A stretch of 64,000 nt of DNA, taken from NCBI RefSeq assembly GCF_007677875.1, contig NZ_VEDO01000025.1, positions 1-64,000 on the forward strand, read 5' to 3'. Positions 1 through 9,685 of the stretch are shown piece after piece. The stretch comes from Variovorax boronicumulans (GTDB taxonomy: Bacteria > Pseudomonadota > Gammaproteobacteria > Burkholderiales > Burkholderiaceae_C). Positions within the stretch are counted from its first letter, which is position 1. Every line of letters starts with the position of its first letter. The notes under the pieces were generated by a model, which was not told the origin of the DNA, searched no databases, and was given only the letters and a program-made list of their open reading frames with translations. Both the position numbers and the translations under genes were made by a program.

Positions 1-62
1 AACAGGTTTGGCGCACTGACGCAAACTGATGAAAGACTCCTCGGCTGAAGATACAAGGGGGA

Positions 63-109
63 TTGCACTTCCTACACGCAGTGAGGAAGTGCAAACGGGG
101 TGGTTTCAT
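63..109 (+). repeat. Dispersed hairpin repeat, copy 1 (short form)
   Basis: A 10-bp perfect stem (63-72 with 85-94) encloses the 12-nt loop TACACGCAGTGA and is followed by a tail reading CGGGGTGGTTTCAT. The same loop and tail recur at about 23.5 kb and, inverted, at about 46.7 kb. This copy lacks the roughly 80-bp GC-rich body of the other two. It ends on the stop codon of yhdP, so it may also act as the 3' hairpin of that transcript. Confidence 0.7.
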
Positions 110-3100
110 CGCACGGCTCCCTTCTTGTCGCTGTCCTCGGCCTGGGCGCTCGCAGCGCTGCGCGCGACGCGCTCGATGCGCGGCTCGCTCCAGGTCCCAT
201 CGATGTGGAATTGCTGCGTGGCCGCTTCCATGAGCGGGCGGCGCAGCACCCATTGTGCGAGGAAGGTTCCCAGGCCGATGGCCGGGTTGATGACCGAAGC
301 CACCAGGGATGCCGTGCCGGCATTGATCTCCGGCACCACCACCACGCGCAGGTCCTGCGTTTCCCGGGCGATGTCGGCGCGGCCGTCCATCAGCACGGCG
401 GCATTGACGCCCTTCATCTGCAGGTTGTTGGAGCTCACCACGCCGCGTGCGATCTGCGCGTCGCCGCGCACGAAGTCGAACGCGAAGCCCTCGCTGAACA
501 GGTCGCGGAAGTCCAGTGTCAGCCGGCGCGGCAGGGCCTGCAGGCTCAGCACGCCGAGCAGCCGCGCCACCCCGGCGTCGGCCTTGAGGAACTGGCCGTC
601 TCGCACGTCCAGGTGCAGCTTGCCGGCCATGCTGGGATAGTCCAGCGCCAGCGGCGATCCGTCCCAGGCCACCGTGCCGTCCAGCGCGCCCTGGCCGCGG
701 CGGAACACGCCGGCCATGCCCAGTCGCGCCAGCAGTGCGCCCGCATCGTCGATCGCGAGCTTGAAGTCCATGGCCGTGCGGCGCCCGGCACCGCCCGTGC
801 TGCGCGCACCCCATTGGCCCGAGGCCTCGAAGCGCGCCTCGGGCAGGCGCAGGGCCAGCCTGAGCAACTGCCACTCCGCGCCCTGGTTCACGGCATTCAC
901 CTCGAGCCGGCCGAGCTTCTTGCCGCGCAGTTCGAAATCGTCGACCACGATGTCCAGCGCCGGCACGCTGGAGGGCTGCTCGTCCAGCAGCGTGGTGACT
1001 TCCTCCTCCTCGCCGGCGGCGATCATGAGGCGTTGCAGCCGTGCGTGCACGTTGCCGGGCTGGTTGCCCGTGCCCTGGCGGTACTCGAGCTGGCCGGCCA
1101 GTTCGCGCGCGTCGATGCGGGCGCGCCAGGTGCTGCCTTCCCGCGCGCCGTCCAGCACCAGCTGGTTCAATCGGCGGCTGCCCCAGCGCAGCTCCCTGGC
1201 ACGCAGCGCGAAGCGGTCGGGCACGTAGCCGGCCTCCACACCGGTGCCGGTCTGGCCCTCGTCGAGCACGCCGGACAGCGCCTGCCAGGATTCCAGCGCC
1301 ACGTCGTCGAGCCGCAGGTCGATGGCCACGCCCTGCGCCGGCAGCGTGGCGGCCTCGCCTTCCGGCAGGCCCAGGCCGATGCTGCCGCGCCGCACGCGCG
1401 GGCTGGTCCCCGATGTGTCGCGCTCGAAGCGGGCCTGCAGCACGCTGCCCAGGCCCAGCGTGAGCAGGTCTTGCCGGTTCGCCGGCTGCGGCACGAGCGC
1501 CACGCGCAGCGGCAGCGCGGCATCGGCCGGCTTGCCGAGCGGTGCGGGCAGGTCCAGCGCCAGGCCTTGCAGCGCGCTCTCCAGCGTGAAAGCCAGCGCA
1601 CCGTCGGCAGCGCGCGTGAGGGCCGCGGTGTAGGCGGCGCTGCCACTGGCGCGCTGGGCCAGCCGGGCGAGTGCGCCGGGTTCGCCGGCCTGGCGCAGGC
1701 CCTCGGCCGTGGCCGTGCCCTGGGCACGCAGGACCAGCGCACCGTTCTGCAGGCCGCCGTCCACGCGGGTCTCGCCACCCAGCACGGTGGTCTGTACGCC
1801 GGCCAGGCCGAAGCCGGTCTCGCTGAAGGCCACCGTGCCGCGCGTGCGCGCCAGCTGCGGCGTCCCCGGCTTGAGCTGGATGTCGTTGCCGGCCAGCACC
1901 ACGCTGCCCTGCACGCGGCTGGCCTGCAGCCGCTCCAGCGGCAAGGCCAGCTGCAGCTTGAGGTCGGCCGCGCCGCTGGCCTGGGCCTGCGCCAGCGCGC
2001 CCTCGGTCATCTGCGCCAGCGGCGAGGCGGCCACGGCCGCCAGCATGCCCGCGAGCGGGCCACGGCCCTCGGCCCGCACGGCCACCTCGGGGTGTGTGAA
2101 ATCGGGGATCTCGGCCTCGGCCCTGGCCACGGTGAAGCCGCCGGCGCCGGCCAGCTGGCCGCGCGCGTTGCGCACCTGCATGCCGTTGCGGTCGAACACC
2201 AGCCGGCCCGTCAGACCGGTCAGCATCGGCCAGGGCAGCTCGCCTGCGTCCTGCAGGCGCGGCGGCACGTAGGCGTACTGCACGTCCTCGACCTCGGCGG
2301 CGATGTGGAACTCGCCGAGCTTGGGATCCTTGTAGGGAAAGTGGTCGAGTTCGCCGCGCACCTTGAACTGCACGCTGCTGGCGCGGCCGCGCTGCACGGC
2401 ATCGCGCACGTAGTGGCGGGCGTCGTCGCCCACGGCCAGCGGCAGGTAGCGGTGCACACGCGTGCCGTCGGCGCGCGTGAGCCTGCCTTCCAGCGCGAGC
2501 GTGCCCGGGCCCTGCGGCGCGCCGTCGGCGGGCGCATCGGCCTGGCTCTCCCAGCGCGCCTGCAGCTGGCCGGCGGCGTCGGCATTGGCGAACTGCAGTT
2601 CGGGCACCTGCACCGCAAGGCGCGCGCCCGCATGCTGCCAGCGCACCAGGCCGTCGAGCTGGGCCATGGGCACGCGGGCCTCCTCGAACACACCGGGGAA
2701 CTCCAGCACGCCGTCGGCCAACGCCAGGCGGGCCTCGCCGCCGCCTTCGGTCAGCTTGAAGTCGGCCGACAGGCCTTCGACGCCAGGCCGGCCCATGGGG
2801 TAGTGCAGGTCGGGCCGGCGCGGCCCGGGTGCGCCGGCGGCCAGCGCCAGATCCTGCACCCGGCCCTGCGCGCGGTAGCTGGCCGGCGCTTCGATGCGCC
2901 CGGTCCAATGCGCCTGCAACTGCTCGATGCGCCCGCGCGGGGCCAGCGCCTGCAGCTCGCTCTGCCATGCGGGCGCCAGCGGCAGGCGGCCGGCGACCTC
3001 GGCCAGCGCCGCTAGGTCGATGCGGTCCACGCGCACTTCGCCCTGGCCCGGCACCCGGCTTTCGCCGCGCATGTAGCTCAGGAACACATCGCCCTGCGGC

Positions 3101-4128
3101 CATTGCGCGCCCTCGGCGGTGGCAAAGCGCAGCTGCCGCGTCTGCAGTTCCATGCCGCTGGCCAACTGCCGGCCGCGGATGCGCCCCTGCAACTGCGTGA
3201 GCTCCAGCGGCGCCAGGCCCGGCCCCAGGCGCGCGCTGGCATCGGCCAGGGCCACATCCAGCTGCCCACCCATCACCTCGCCATGCACGACGTCGATCCA
3301 CGCGGCGAGGCTGCCGCGGCCAGCGAGCAGTTCGACATCGCGCGCCACGCCGGGTGGCAGCTGGGCGCGCAGCTGTGCGAGATCGAGCTGCGGAAACTCG
3401 GCGTAGACCGGCCCGTCCCATTCACGCCAGTTGCCGCGTCGCGGGTTCAGCAGCGACTGGCGCATGGCCGCGCGCAGGCTGAAGCGCTGGCCCCAGTCCG
3501 CGGGCGGCGTGGCATCGAAACGGATGCGGTGGCCGCGCGCGCCGTTGCGGATGACCAGGTCGGCATCGGCCAGTTCCACCGTGGGCAGGCCGGCGCGCTC
3601 GTCGGTCCAGCGCACGGTGGCCTGGCGCACGGCGAGTTCGCGCTGCGAGAAGACCCAGTCGGCGGCAGGACTGCTGCCGCCAGCCCCTTCGGACAGGGGG
3701 ATGCCCGCCACCAGCAGCCGGCCGTCGGCGCTGCGGCGCAGATCCAGCACCGGGCCGTCGACCACGAGTTGCTCGAAGCCCAAGCGCACCAGCGAGCGCG
3801 GCGACAGCAAGGCAGAAACCCTTGCCAGACGCAGGCCTTCGCGCCCGCGGGTGTCGCGCAGCACCACGTCGGTGAGCTCGAAACTGGGCAGGATGCGGCC
3901 GGAACTGGCCGTGATGGCGCCGATGCGCACCTCGGCGCCGAGCGCCCGGCTGGCGGCCGCTTCCAGCTGCGGACGGAATTCGCCGATACGCGGCACAATC
4001 CAGCCGTGCAACGCCCCCCAGGCGAGGCCAACGACCACCCACACGCACAGAACCAGACCCAGCACCCAGGGCGCCAGGACGGCCGCCAGCCTGAGCAGGC
4101 GTGAAGGTCGTGGCGTCGGAACAGTCAT
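106..4128 (-). CDS. yhdP: YhdP family large envelope protein (AsmA-like)
   Basis: The 1340-residue product has one N-terminal membrane segment (about residues 14-40) followed by a very long beta-rich periplasmic region, the layout of the YhdP/TIGR02099 family (DUF3971 and AsmA-like C-terminal domains). Family members are AsmA-like proteins thought to bridge the envelope and help move phospholipids to the outer membrane. Length is typical for the family. The start at 4128 lies only 24 bp from the start of divergent glnE, a conserved neighbourhood in Burkholderiales. The stop codon coincides with the end of a hairpin repeat. Family assignment is by overall sequence character; function is inferred. 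Confidence 0.88.
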   Translation of the reverse strand: MTVPTPRPSRLLRLAAVLAPWVLGLVLCVWVVVGLAWGALHGWIVPRIGEFRPQLEAAASRALGAEVRIGAITASSGRILPSFELTDVVLRDTRGREGLRLARVSALLSPRSLVRLGFEQLVVDGPVLDLRRSADGRLLVAGIPLSEGAGGSSPAADWVFSQRELAVRQATVRWTDERAGLPTVELADADLVIRNGARGHRIRFDATPPADWGQRFSLRAAMRQSLLNPRRGNWREWDGPVYAEFPQLDLAQLRAQLPPGVARDVELLAGRGSLAAWIDVVHGEVMGGQLDVALADASARLGPGLAPLELTQLQGRIRGRQLASGMELQTRQLRFATAEGAQWPQGDVFLSYMRGESRVPGQGEVRVDRIDLAALAEVAGRLPLAPAWQSELQALAPRGRIEQLQAHWTGRIEAPASYRAQGRVQDLALAAGAPGPRRPDLHYPMGRPGVEGLSADFKLTEGGGEARLALADGVLEFPGVFEEARVPMAQLDGLVRWQHAGARLAVQVPELQFANADAAGQLQARWESQADAPADGAPQGPGTLALEGRLTRADGTRVHRYLPLAVGDDARHYVRDAVQRGRASSVQFKVRGELDHFPYKDPKLGEFHIAAEVEDVQYAYVPPRLQDAGELPWPMLTGLTGRLVFDRNGMQVRNARGQLAGAGGFTVARAEAEIPDFTHPEVAVRAEGRGPLAGMLAAVAASPLAQMTEGALAQAQASGAADLKLQLALPLERLQASRVQGSVVLAGNDIQLKPGTPQLARTRGTVAFSETGFGLAGVQTTVLGGETRVDGGLQNGALVLRAQGTATAEGLRQAGEPGALARLAQRASGSAAYTAALTRAADGALAFTLESALQGLALDLPAPLGKPADAALPLRVALVPQPANRQDLLTLGLGSVLQARFERDTSGTSPRVRRGSIGLGLPEGEAATLPAQGVAIDLRLDDVALESWQALSGVLDEGQTGTGVEAGYVPDRFALRARELRWGSRRLNQLVLDGAREGSTWRARIDARELAGQLEYRQGTGNQPGNVHARLQRLMIAAGEEEEVTTLLDEQPSSVPALDIVVDDFELRGKKLGRLEVNAVNQGAEWQLLRLALRLPEARFEASGQWGARSTGGAGRRTAMDFKLAIDDAGALLARLGMAGVFRRGQGALDGTVAWDGSPLALDYPSMAGKLHLDVRDGQFLKADAGVARLLGVLSLQALPRRLTLDFRDLFSEGFAFDFVRGDAQIARGVVSSNNLQMKGVNAAVLMDGRADIARETQDLRVVVVPEINAGTASLVASVINPAIGLGTFLAQWVLRRPLMEAATQQFHIDGTWSEPRIERVARSAASAQAEDSDKKGAVR

Positions 4129-4152
4129 TGCAAGCTAGATCGGCCAGGAATT

Positions 4153-6957
4153 ATGACCCGCGACCCCGGCACCGGTTCCGCCCTCCCCCGTGACCCTTTG
4201 TTAACGCCATTCCTTCCCGAATCTTCTGCCGCGGCACCGGTGCCGGCCTTGCATTCGCGCTTCGTGCAGCGCCTGCGCCGCCGCTATGCGGCCGAGCTCG
4301 CGCTGCTGCCGCCGGGCCCGCCGCGCAAGCCTGCCATGCAGGCCACGCTGGCGCAGCTGCTGGCGAGCGGCCACGGCCTCAGCGCGGCACTGCGGGTGCT
4401 GCGCCAGCTGGTCATGGAACGGCTGGTGGTGCTCGATTGCGAGCAGCGCGCCGAACTGGCAGTGGTGACCACGGCCGTGACTGAGCTGGCCGAACTGGCC
4501 TTGGACGAAGCCCTGCTGCAGGCCGAGCGCGAGCTCGACGAACGCCACGGCATGCCGCGCACGGCCGACGGCCGGCGCGCCCAGCTGTGGGTCATCGGCA
4601 TGGGCAAGCTCGGCGCGCGCGAGCTCAATGTCTCGAGCGACATCGACCTCATCTACATCTACGACCAGGACGGCGAGACCGCCGGGACGGCCGACGGGCG
4701 CGGACGCATCAGCAACCACGAGTATTTCTCGCGCGCCATCAAGACCGTCTATGCGCTGGTCGGCGACACCACCGAGCACGGCTTCGTGTTCCGCGTGGAC
4801 CTGGCGCTGCGCCCCCATGGCAACTCCGGCCCGCCGGCCGTCTCGCTCGGCGCGCTGGAGGACTACCTGCAGGTGCAGGGCCGCGAATGGGAACGCTTCG
4901 CCTGGCTCAAGAGCCGCGTGGTCGCACCGCGCCGCTGCGTGCAGGACGGCTCGGCCAGCGACCTGCGCGGCGTAGTGCTGCCCTTCGTGTTCCGCCGCTA
5001 TCTGGACTACAACGTGTTCGAGGCGCTGCGCACGCTGCACCGGCAGATCCGCGAGCACGCCGCACGCCGCGCCGCCGGCCATCCCGAGCGTGCCAACGAC
5101 GTCAAACTCTCGCGCGGCGGCATCCGCGAGATCGAGTTCATCGTGCAGCTGCTGCAGGTGGTGCGGGGCGGCCAGTTCCCCGAGCTGCGCACGCGCTCTA
5201 CGCTGGACGCGCTGCCGCGCCTGGCGCGTGCGGGGCTCATGCCCCAGGCCACGGCCGAGGCGCTGGCCCAGGCCTACGTGTTCCTGCGCCGCGTGGAGCA
5301 CCGCATCCAGTACCTGGACGACCAGCAGACCCATGTGCTGCCCTCGGGCGACGAGGACCTGGCCTGGATCGCCGAAACCATGGGCTATGCCTCGTGCTGC
5401 CCCTTCCTGTCCGAGCTGGACCAGCACCGCGAGTTCGTCGCGCAGGAGTTCGACATCCTGCTCGGCGGCGACGCCAAGCCCTGCAAGGGCAACTGCAAGG
5501 GAGGACCCAAGGCGCAGGGCCCGGCGGTGCCGGACTTCGATGCCGTGCTCGAACGCCTGCCGTCCGACTTCCGCCAGCGCATCGAGGCCTGGCGCGACCA
5601 TCCACGCGTGGCGGCGCTGCGCGATGAGAGCCGCGGCCGGCTGCTGCGCCTGGTGCAGCGCACGGCCGACTGGCTGCGCGACGCGCATCCGGGCGAGGGC
5701 ATCGATGCCACGCACCGGCTGCAGGGCGCACTGCGCTGGACCGACTGGGTCGAGCCGCTGCTGCGCCGCGAAAGCTACCTCGCGCTGCTGCTGGAGCGGC
5801 CGGCCACGCACGAGCGCCTGCTGCGCCTGCTGGGCGCGGCACGCTGGCCGGCGCGCTACCTGCTGCGCCACCCCGGCGTGATCGACGAGCTGGCCTCGGC
5901 CTCGATGCTGTCCGAGCGTTTCGAACCCCAGGCCTTCGAGCGCGAACTGGAGGAGCGCCGCGCGTCGCTGGCCCGCACCGGCGAGGACGACGAGGAGGAA
6001 CTGCTGAACCTGCTGCGCCGAGCCCACCATGCCGAAACCTTCCGCACGCTGGCGCGCGACGTGGAGGGCCGGCTGACCGTGGAGCAGGTCGCCGACGATC
6101 TCTCGGCCCTGGCCGACACGATGTTGCGCGTCACGGCCCGCTGGTGCTGGCAGCGCCTGAAGAACGCGCACCGCGAAGAGCCGCAGTACGCCATCATCGG
6201 CTACGGCAAGTTGGGCGGAAAGGAACTCGGCTACGGCAGCGACCTGGACATCGTGTTCGTCTATGAGGACGAGGACGAGCGCGCCCCCGAGGCTTACGCC
6301 GCCTTCGTGCGCAAGATGATCAACTGGCTGACCGTCAAGACGCGCGAGGGCGATCTGTTCGAGATCGACACCGCGCTGCGTCCCAACGGCAATTCGGGCC
6401 TGCTCATCACGAGCTTCGAGGCCTACGCCAACTACCAAAAGGGCCGCGGCAGCAACACCGCCTGGACCTGGGAGCACCAGGCCATGACGCGCGCGCGCTT
6501 CGTGGTCGGCATGGACGCGCTGCGGCCGCGCTTTGACGCCGTGCGCAGCGCCGTGGTCACGTCCGCGCGCGATGCGCAGGCGCTGCGCAGCGAGATCGTC
6601 GCCATGCGCGAGAAGGTACGCGCAGCCCACCCGGTGCGCGGCGAGAAGTTCGACCTCAAGCACAGCCCGGGCGGCATGGTCGATGCCGAGTTCGCTGTGC
6701 AGTACCTCGTGCTGTCGCAGTCGGCCCGGCATGCCGAACTGATCGCCAACGTGGGCAACATCGCGCTGCTGCACCGCGCCGAGGCCTGCGGCCTGCTGCC
6801 CACGGGCGTGGGCCATGCCGCGGCCGACGCCTACCGCGAGCTGCGCCATCTGCAGCACCGTGCCCGGCTGGACGAAGCCTCGACCCAGGTCGACGCCGCC
6901 GACGTGGCCGGCGAACGCGACGCCGTGCTGGCCTTGTGGCACGCCGTGTTCGATTGA
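4153..6957 (+). CDS. glnE: Bifunctional glutamine synthetase adenylyltransferase/adenylyl-removing enzyme
   Basis: GlnE adenylylates and deadenylylates glutamine synthetase in response to PII state, controlling nitrogen assimilation in the cytoplasm. The 934-residue product has the two nucleotidyltransferase-like modules expected: an N-terminal adenylyl-removing module with SSDIDLIYIY near residue 160, and a C-terminal adenylyl-transferring module with YGSDLDIVFVYED near residue 694. Both metal-binding Asp-x-Asp motifs are intact and the length is normal. It is divergent from yhdP with a 24-bp gap, so its promoter must overlap the 5' end of yhdP. The ATG at 4153 is the first in frame; later starts are possible because the first 30 residues are not conserved in such proteins. 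Confidence 0.95.
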   Translation: MTRDPGTGSALPRDPLLTPFLPESSAAAPVPALHSRFVQRLRRRYAAELALLPPGPPRKPAMQATLAQLLASGHGLSAALRVLRQLVMERLVVLDCEQRAELAVVTTAVTELAELALDEALLQAERELDERHGMPRTADGRRAQLWVIGMGKLGARELNVSSDIDLIYIYDQDGETAGTADGRGRISNHEYFSRAIKTVYALVGDTTEHGFVFRVDLALRPHGNSGPPAVSLGALEDYLQVQGREWERFAWLKSRVVAPRRCVQDGSASDLRGVVLPFVFRRYLDYNVFEALRTLHRQIREHAARRAAGHPERANDVKLSRGGIREIEFIVQLLQVVRGGQFPELRTRSTLDALPRLARAGLMPQATAEALAQAYVFLRRVEHRIQYLDDQQTHVLPSGDEDLAWIAETMGYASCCPFLSELDQHREFVAQEFDILLGGDAKPCKGNCKGGPKAQGPAVPDFDAVLERLPSDFRQRIEAWRDHPRVAALRDESRGRLLRLVQRTADWLRDAHPGEGIDATHRLQGALRWTDWVEPLLRRESYLALLLERPATHERLLRLLGAARWPARYLLRHPGVIDELASASMLSERFEPQAFERELEERRASLARTGEDDEEELLNLLRRAHHAETFRTLARDVEGRLTVEQVADDLSALADTMLRVTARWCWQRLKNAHREEPQYAIIGYGKLGGKELGYGSDLDIVFVYEDEDERAPEAYAAFVRKMINWLTVKTREGDLFEIDTALRPNGNSGLLITSFEAYANYQKGRGSNTAWTWEHQAMTRARFVVGMDALRPRFDAVRSAVVTSARDAQALRSEIVAMREKVRAAHPVRGEKFDLKHSPGGMVDAEFAVQYLVLSQSARHAELIANVGNIALLHRAEACGLLPTGVGHAAADAYRELRHLQHRARLDEASTQVDAADVAGERDAVLALWHAVFD

Positions 6958-6975
6958 ACATCTGAAGATTGCCCC

Positions 6976-7201
6976 TTGCTGACGACCGCGCAGCTGACCG
7001 CCATCGACCCCTGCATCTCGCCTGGTGTGCGCAACGTGCTGGCCATGCTGGAGCACGGCGCTGCCGTGGGCCATCGGCCCCATCGTTCCGTTGTTCGGCG
7101 AGGAGCGCTTCGCCCGGCTGAGCCTGGCGCTGTGCGTGCCGGTGCTGCTCGGTGGCGAACCTGCGCTGGTGGCCTGCACGCCCATTCCAGCCCAGGCCTG
7201 A
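6976..7201 (+). pseudogene. Possible frameshifted remnant of an unidentified gene
   Basis: Between glnE and the LuxR gene there is a stretch with coding character but no intact gene. One frame opens with TTG at 6976 (LTTAQLTAIDPCIS...). From about 7061 a second frame reads LPWAIGPIVPLFGEERFARL and ends with TGA at 7199-7201, directly abutting the stop of the convergent LuxR gene. Joining the two frames with one shift gives a plausible 75-residue product. I do not recognise the family. It could equally be ordinary spacer in GC-rich DNA. Confidence 0.25.
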
Positions 7202-7972
7202 TCACGACCGACTGCGCAGCAGGTCCTTGACCGAGCGCAGCCCCAGCCGCCGGAACGCGCGGTACTGCAGCGTGCGCACCGTGCTCAGCGCCACGCCCAG
7301 GTCCAGCGCCGCCTCCTTGGCCGTGCGGCCGGCCGCGAGCCGGTCCAGCACCTCGCGCTCGCGCGGACTCAGACGCAGCAACTCGGCCGCCAAGCCGACC
7401 GCCACGGGGGCACCCGCGGTCACCACGCGGCCGTGCGCGGCGGTCGCCTGGGCCAGCAGCTGCGCATGCGCCTCCAGCAGCGCGAAATCCGCCGCGGCGA
7501 AGGCCGGCTGGGCAAGACTGCGGTAGCAGCTGATGGCCGCACGCTGCCCGCTGGGCGACAGCACCAGCACCGAGGCGCGCTCGCGGATGCCGACCTCGGT
7601 GTAGCAGGCGGCGCGGTAGGCCGCATCGACCAGCTCGTCGCCGCGGTGGTGGCCCAGCCACAGCTGGGCGCGTGCAGGCCGCTTGCGCGCGGCCAGCCAG
7701 ACCAGCATGGGGTCGACACGGTCGAAGCGCTCGGCCACGTAGCGGCCGGCCGTGCGCTCGGCCGTGTCGCCATAGCTGCTGGCGGCCGACACGGTCTCGA
7801 TGCGGCCGCTCGCACCCACCGCGAACACGGTGCAGAAGGTCACGGGCAGCAGTTCCTGCAGGGCTGTCAGGTAGTGCGCCGCGAGCCGTGCCGTGCCCAC
7901 GCCGGCCAACACGCCTGCGACCATGCGGGCGGCCAGCGCCTGGTCGGTGGGGGTGATGCGCCAGCGCTGCAT
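7202..7972 (-). CDS. LuxR-type helix-turn-helix transcriptional regulator
   Basis: The 256-residue product ends in a clear LuxR-type HTH: LSPREREVLDRLAAGRTAKE followed by ALSTVRTLQYRAF, including the usual Glu and Val-Arg recognition positions. The N-terminal 180 residues have no motif I can name and would be the sensory part. The start at 7972 is preferred over an upstream ATG at 7990 because AAGGA lies 8 nt upstream of it. The gene is divergent from the FAD monooxygenase operon with about 90 bp between them, so it probably regulates that operon. The signal is unknown. Confidence 0.85.
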   Translation of the reverse strand: MQRWRITPTDQALAARMVAGVLAGVGTARLAAHYLTALQELLPVTFCTVFAVGASGRIETVSAASSYGDTAERTAGRYVAERFDRVDPMLVWLAARKRPARAQLWLGHHRGDELVDAAYRAACYTEVGIRERASVLVLSPSGQRAAISCYRSLAQPAFAAADFALLEAHAQLLAQATAAHGRVVTAGAPVAVGLAAELLRLSPREREVLDRLAAGRTAKEAALDLGVALSTVRTLQYRAFRRLGLRSVKDLLRSRS

Positions 7973-8062
7973 GGGGTGTGTCCTTGTCATCAGAAGTTAC
8001 TACACACGGCGATGTGGCGGCTCCGGACAATCCCGCCATCGCGCAGAACCGAGGAGACAGAC

Positions 8063-9685
8063 ATGTCCGCGCCCGAGCCCCCGCCGCCGTCCGTCGGCGC
8101 CTTCCACTACACGCGCCACGCGCCGCGGCTGCCGGCGCTGCAGCACGGCCGGGAGACCCGCCGCCATGCCGTGGCCATCGCCGGTGGCGGCCCGGTCGGC
8201 ATGGCGCTGGCGCTGGGCCTGGCGGCGCAGGGCCAGCCCAGCGTGCTGCTGGAGGCGGACGACACGGTCTGCACGGGCAGTCGCGCGATCTGCGTCTCGC
8301 GCCGCAGCCTGCAAATCCTGCAGCGCCTGGGCGCGCTCGATGCCTTCCTGGCCAAGGGCCTGCCATGGACCACCGGCCGCAGCTTCTACCAGACCACCGA
8401 GGTGCTGCGCTTCGCGATGCCGCACGACGCCGGCCAGAAGCTGCCGCCCATGCTGAACCTGTCGCAGTACTACATCGAGCAGTTCCTGCTCGACGCGATC
8501 GACCGCTGCAACGCGGCCACGCCCGGCCTGATCGACCTGCGCTGGGGCACGGCGCTGAGCGGCTTCGCGCAGCATCCCGACGGCGTGCAGCTGCAGGCAA
8601 GCAACACACTGGGCGAGTACACGCTCGATGCAGACTGGCTGGTCGCCTGCGACGGCGGGCAGAGCTTCGTGCGCAAGACGCTGGGTCTGGAGCTGCACGG
8701 CGCGGCCTACGAGGGCCGCTACGTCATCATCGACATCGAACTGCCGAGCCGGCACCCGGTCGAGCGCCGCGCCTGGTTCGACCCGCCCTGGCACCGCGGC
8801 GGCACCGTGCTCATGCACCCGCAGCCCGACGACATCTGGCGCATCGACTACCAGCTGCGCGCAGGCCAGAGCACCGAGGAGGCCTTGTCGCCCGCGGCCG
8901 TGCAGGACTTCGTGCAGCGCCACCTGGACGCCATCGGCGAGGGCCACCTGCCCTGGAAGCCGGTCTGGACATCGGTCTACCGTGCCGGTGCGATGACACT
9001 CGACAGCTACCGCCACGGCCGCGTGCTGTTCGCCGGCAACGCCGCGCACGCCATGCCGATCTTCGGCGTGCGCGGCCTGAACTCGGGCTTCGACGACGCG
9101 GACAACCTGGCGTGGAAGCTGGCGCTGGTGGCGCAGGGTCGGGCCGGCCACGCGCTGCTCGACAGCTACTCGCAGGAGCGCATCGCGGCCTTCCACACCA
9201 ACGCCGAGAGCGCCATGCGCAGCACCGAGTTCATGTCGCCGCCCTCGCGCGGCTTCGCGCTGCTGCGCGAGGCCGCGCTGTCGCTGGCAGAACGGCACCG
9301 CGGCATCGCCCAGCTCATCAACCCGCGCCAGACCGAGGCCGTGCGCTATGCGGACTCGCCGCTGTCCATGCCCGACGATGGCGCCATCGCCGGCCCGCTG
9401 CCCGGCGAGGTGCTGGCCGACCGGCCGCTGCCCGGTGGCGGCCACCTGCTCGACCACATCGGCCCAGGCTTCACGCTGCTGTGCCGGCCCGCGCACGCCG
9501 CGGCGCTCGCAGCCGACGCCGGCGCGCTGACGCTGCTGCCGCTGCAGAGCGACGACGGCCCCACGCTGCTGCTGCGCCCCGACGGCCATGTGGCCGCGCG
9601 CTGGCCCGGCCTGCCGCCGGCCGGGGCGCTGGCCCAGGCCCTGGCGCGCGCCACCTGCTTCCACCACGAGGAGACCACCGCATGA
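8063..9685 (+). CDS. FAD-dependent aromatic-ring hydroxylase (MhpA/PheA-like monooxygenase)
   Basis: A 540-residue flavoprotein monooxygenase. The Rossmann FAD motif GGGPVG is at residues 41-46, and the second FAD-binding stretch GNAAHAMPIFGVRGLN is near residue 322. Most relatives have Asp where this has Asn (GDAAH), but the GNAAH variant also exists as a subgroup. Such enzymes use NAD(P)H and O2 to hydroxylate phenolic substrates; 3-(3-hydroxyphenyl)propionate hydroxylase is the best-known relative. The start at 8063 is fixed by the ribosome-binding site GAGGAGA at 8051 and by the beginning of homology. The stop overlaps the aldolase start by ATGA, so the two are co-translated. The exact substrate is not readable from the sequence. 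Confidence 0.88.
   Translation: MSAPEPPPPSVGAFHYTRHAPRLPALQHGRETRRHAVAIAGGGPVGMALALGLAAQGQPSVLLEADDTVCTGSRAICVSRRSLQILQRLGALDAFLAKGLPWTTGRSFYQTTEVLRFAMPHDAGQKLPPMLNLSQYYIEQFLLDAIDRCNAATPGLIDLRWGTALSGFAQHPDGVQLQASNTLGEYTLDADWLVACDGGQSFVRKTLGLELHGAAYEGRYVIIDIELPSRHPVERRAWFDPPWHRGGTVLMHPQPDDIWRIDYQLRAGQSTEEALSPAAVQDFVQRHLDAIGEGHLPWKPVWTSVYRAGAMTLDSYRHGRVLFAGNAAHAMPIFGVRGLNSGFDDADNLAWKLALVAQGRAGHALLDSYSQERIAAFHTNAESAMRSTEFMSPPSRGFALLREAALSLAERHRGIAQLINPRQTEAVRYADSPLSMPDDGAIAGPLPGEVLADRPLPGGGHLLDHIGPGFTLLCRPAHAAALAADAGALTLLPLQSDDGPTLLLRPDGHVAARWPGLPPAGALAQALARATCFHHEETTA

Noticed and set aside
100-3015. 971-codon open frame antisense to yhdP
   Set aside because: Composition is Arg/Gln/His/Ala-rich low-complexity typical of shadow frames in GC-rich DNA; yhdP on the other strand is a full-length recognised gene.
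4201-7185. 994-codon open frame antisense to glnE
   Set aside because: Same shadow-frame character; glnE has intact catalytic motifs.
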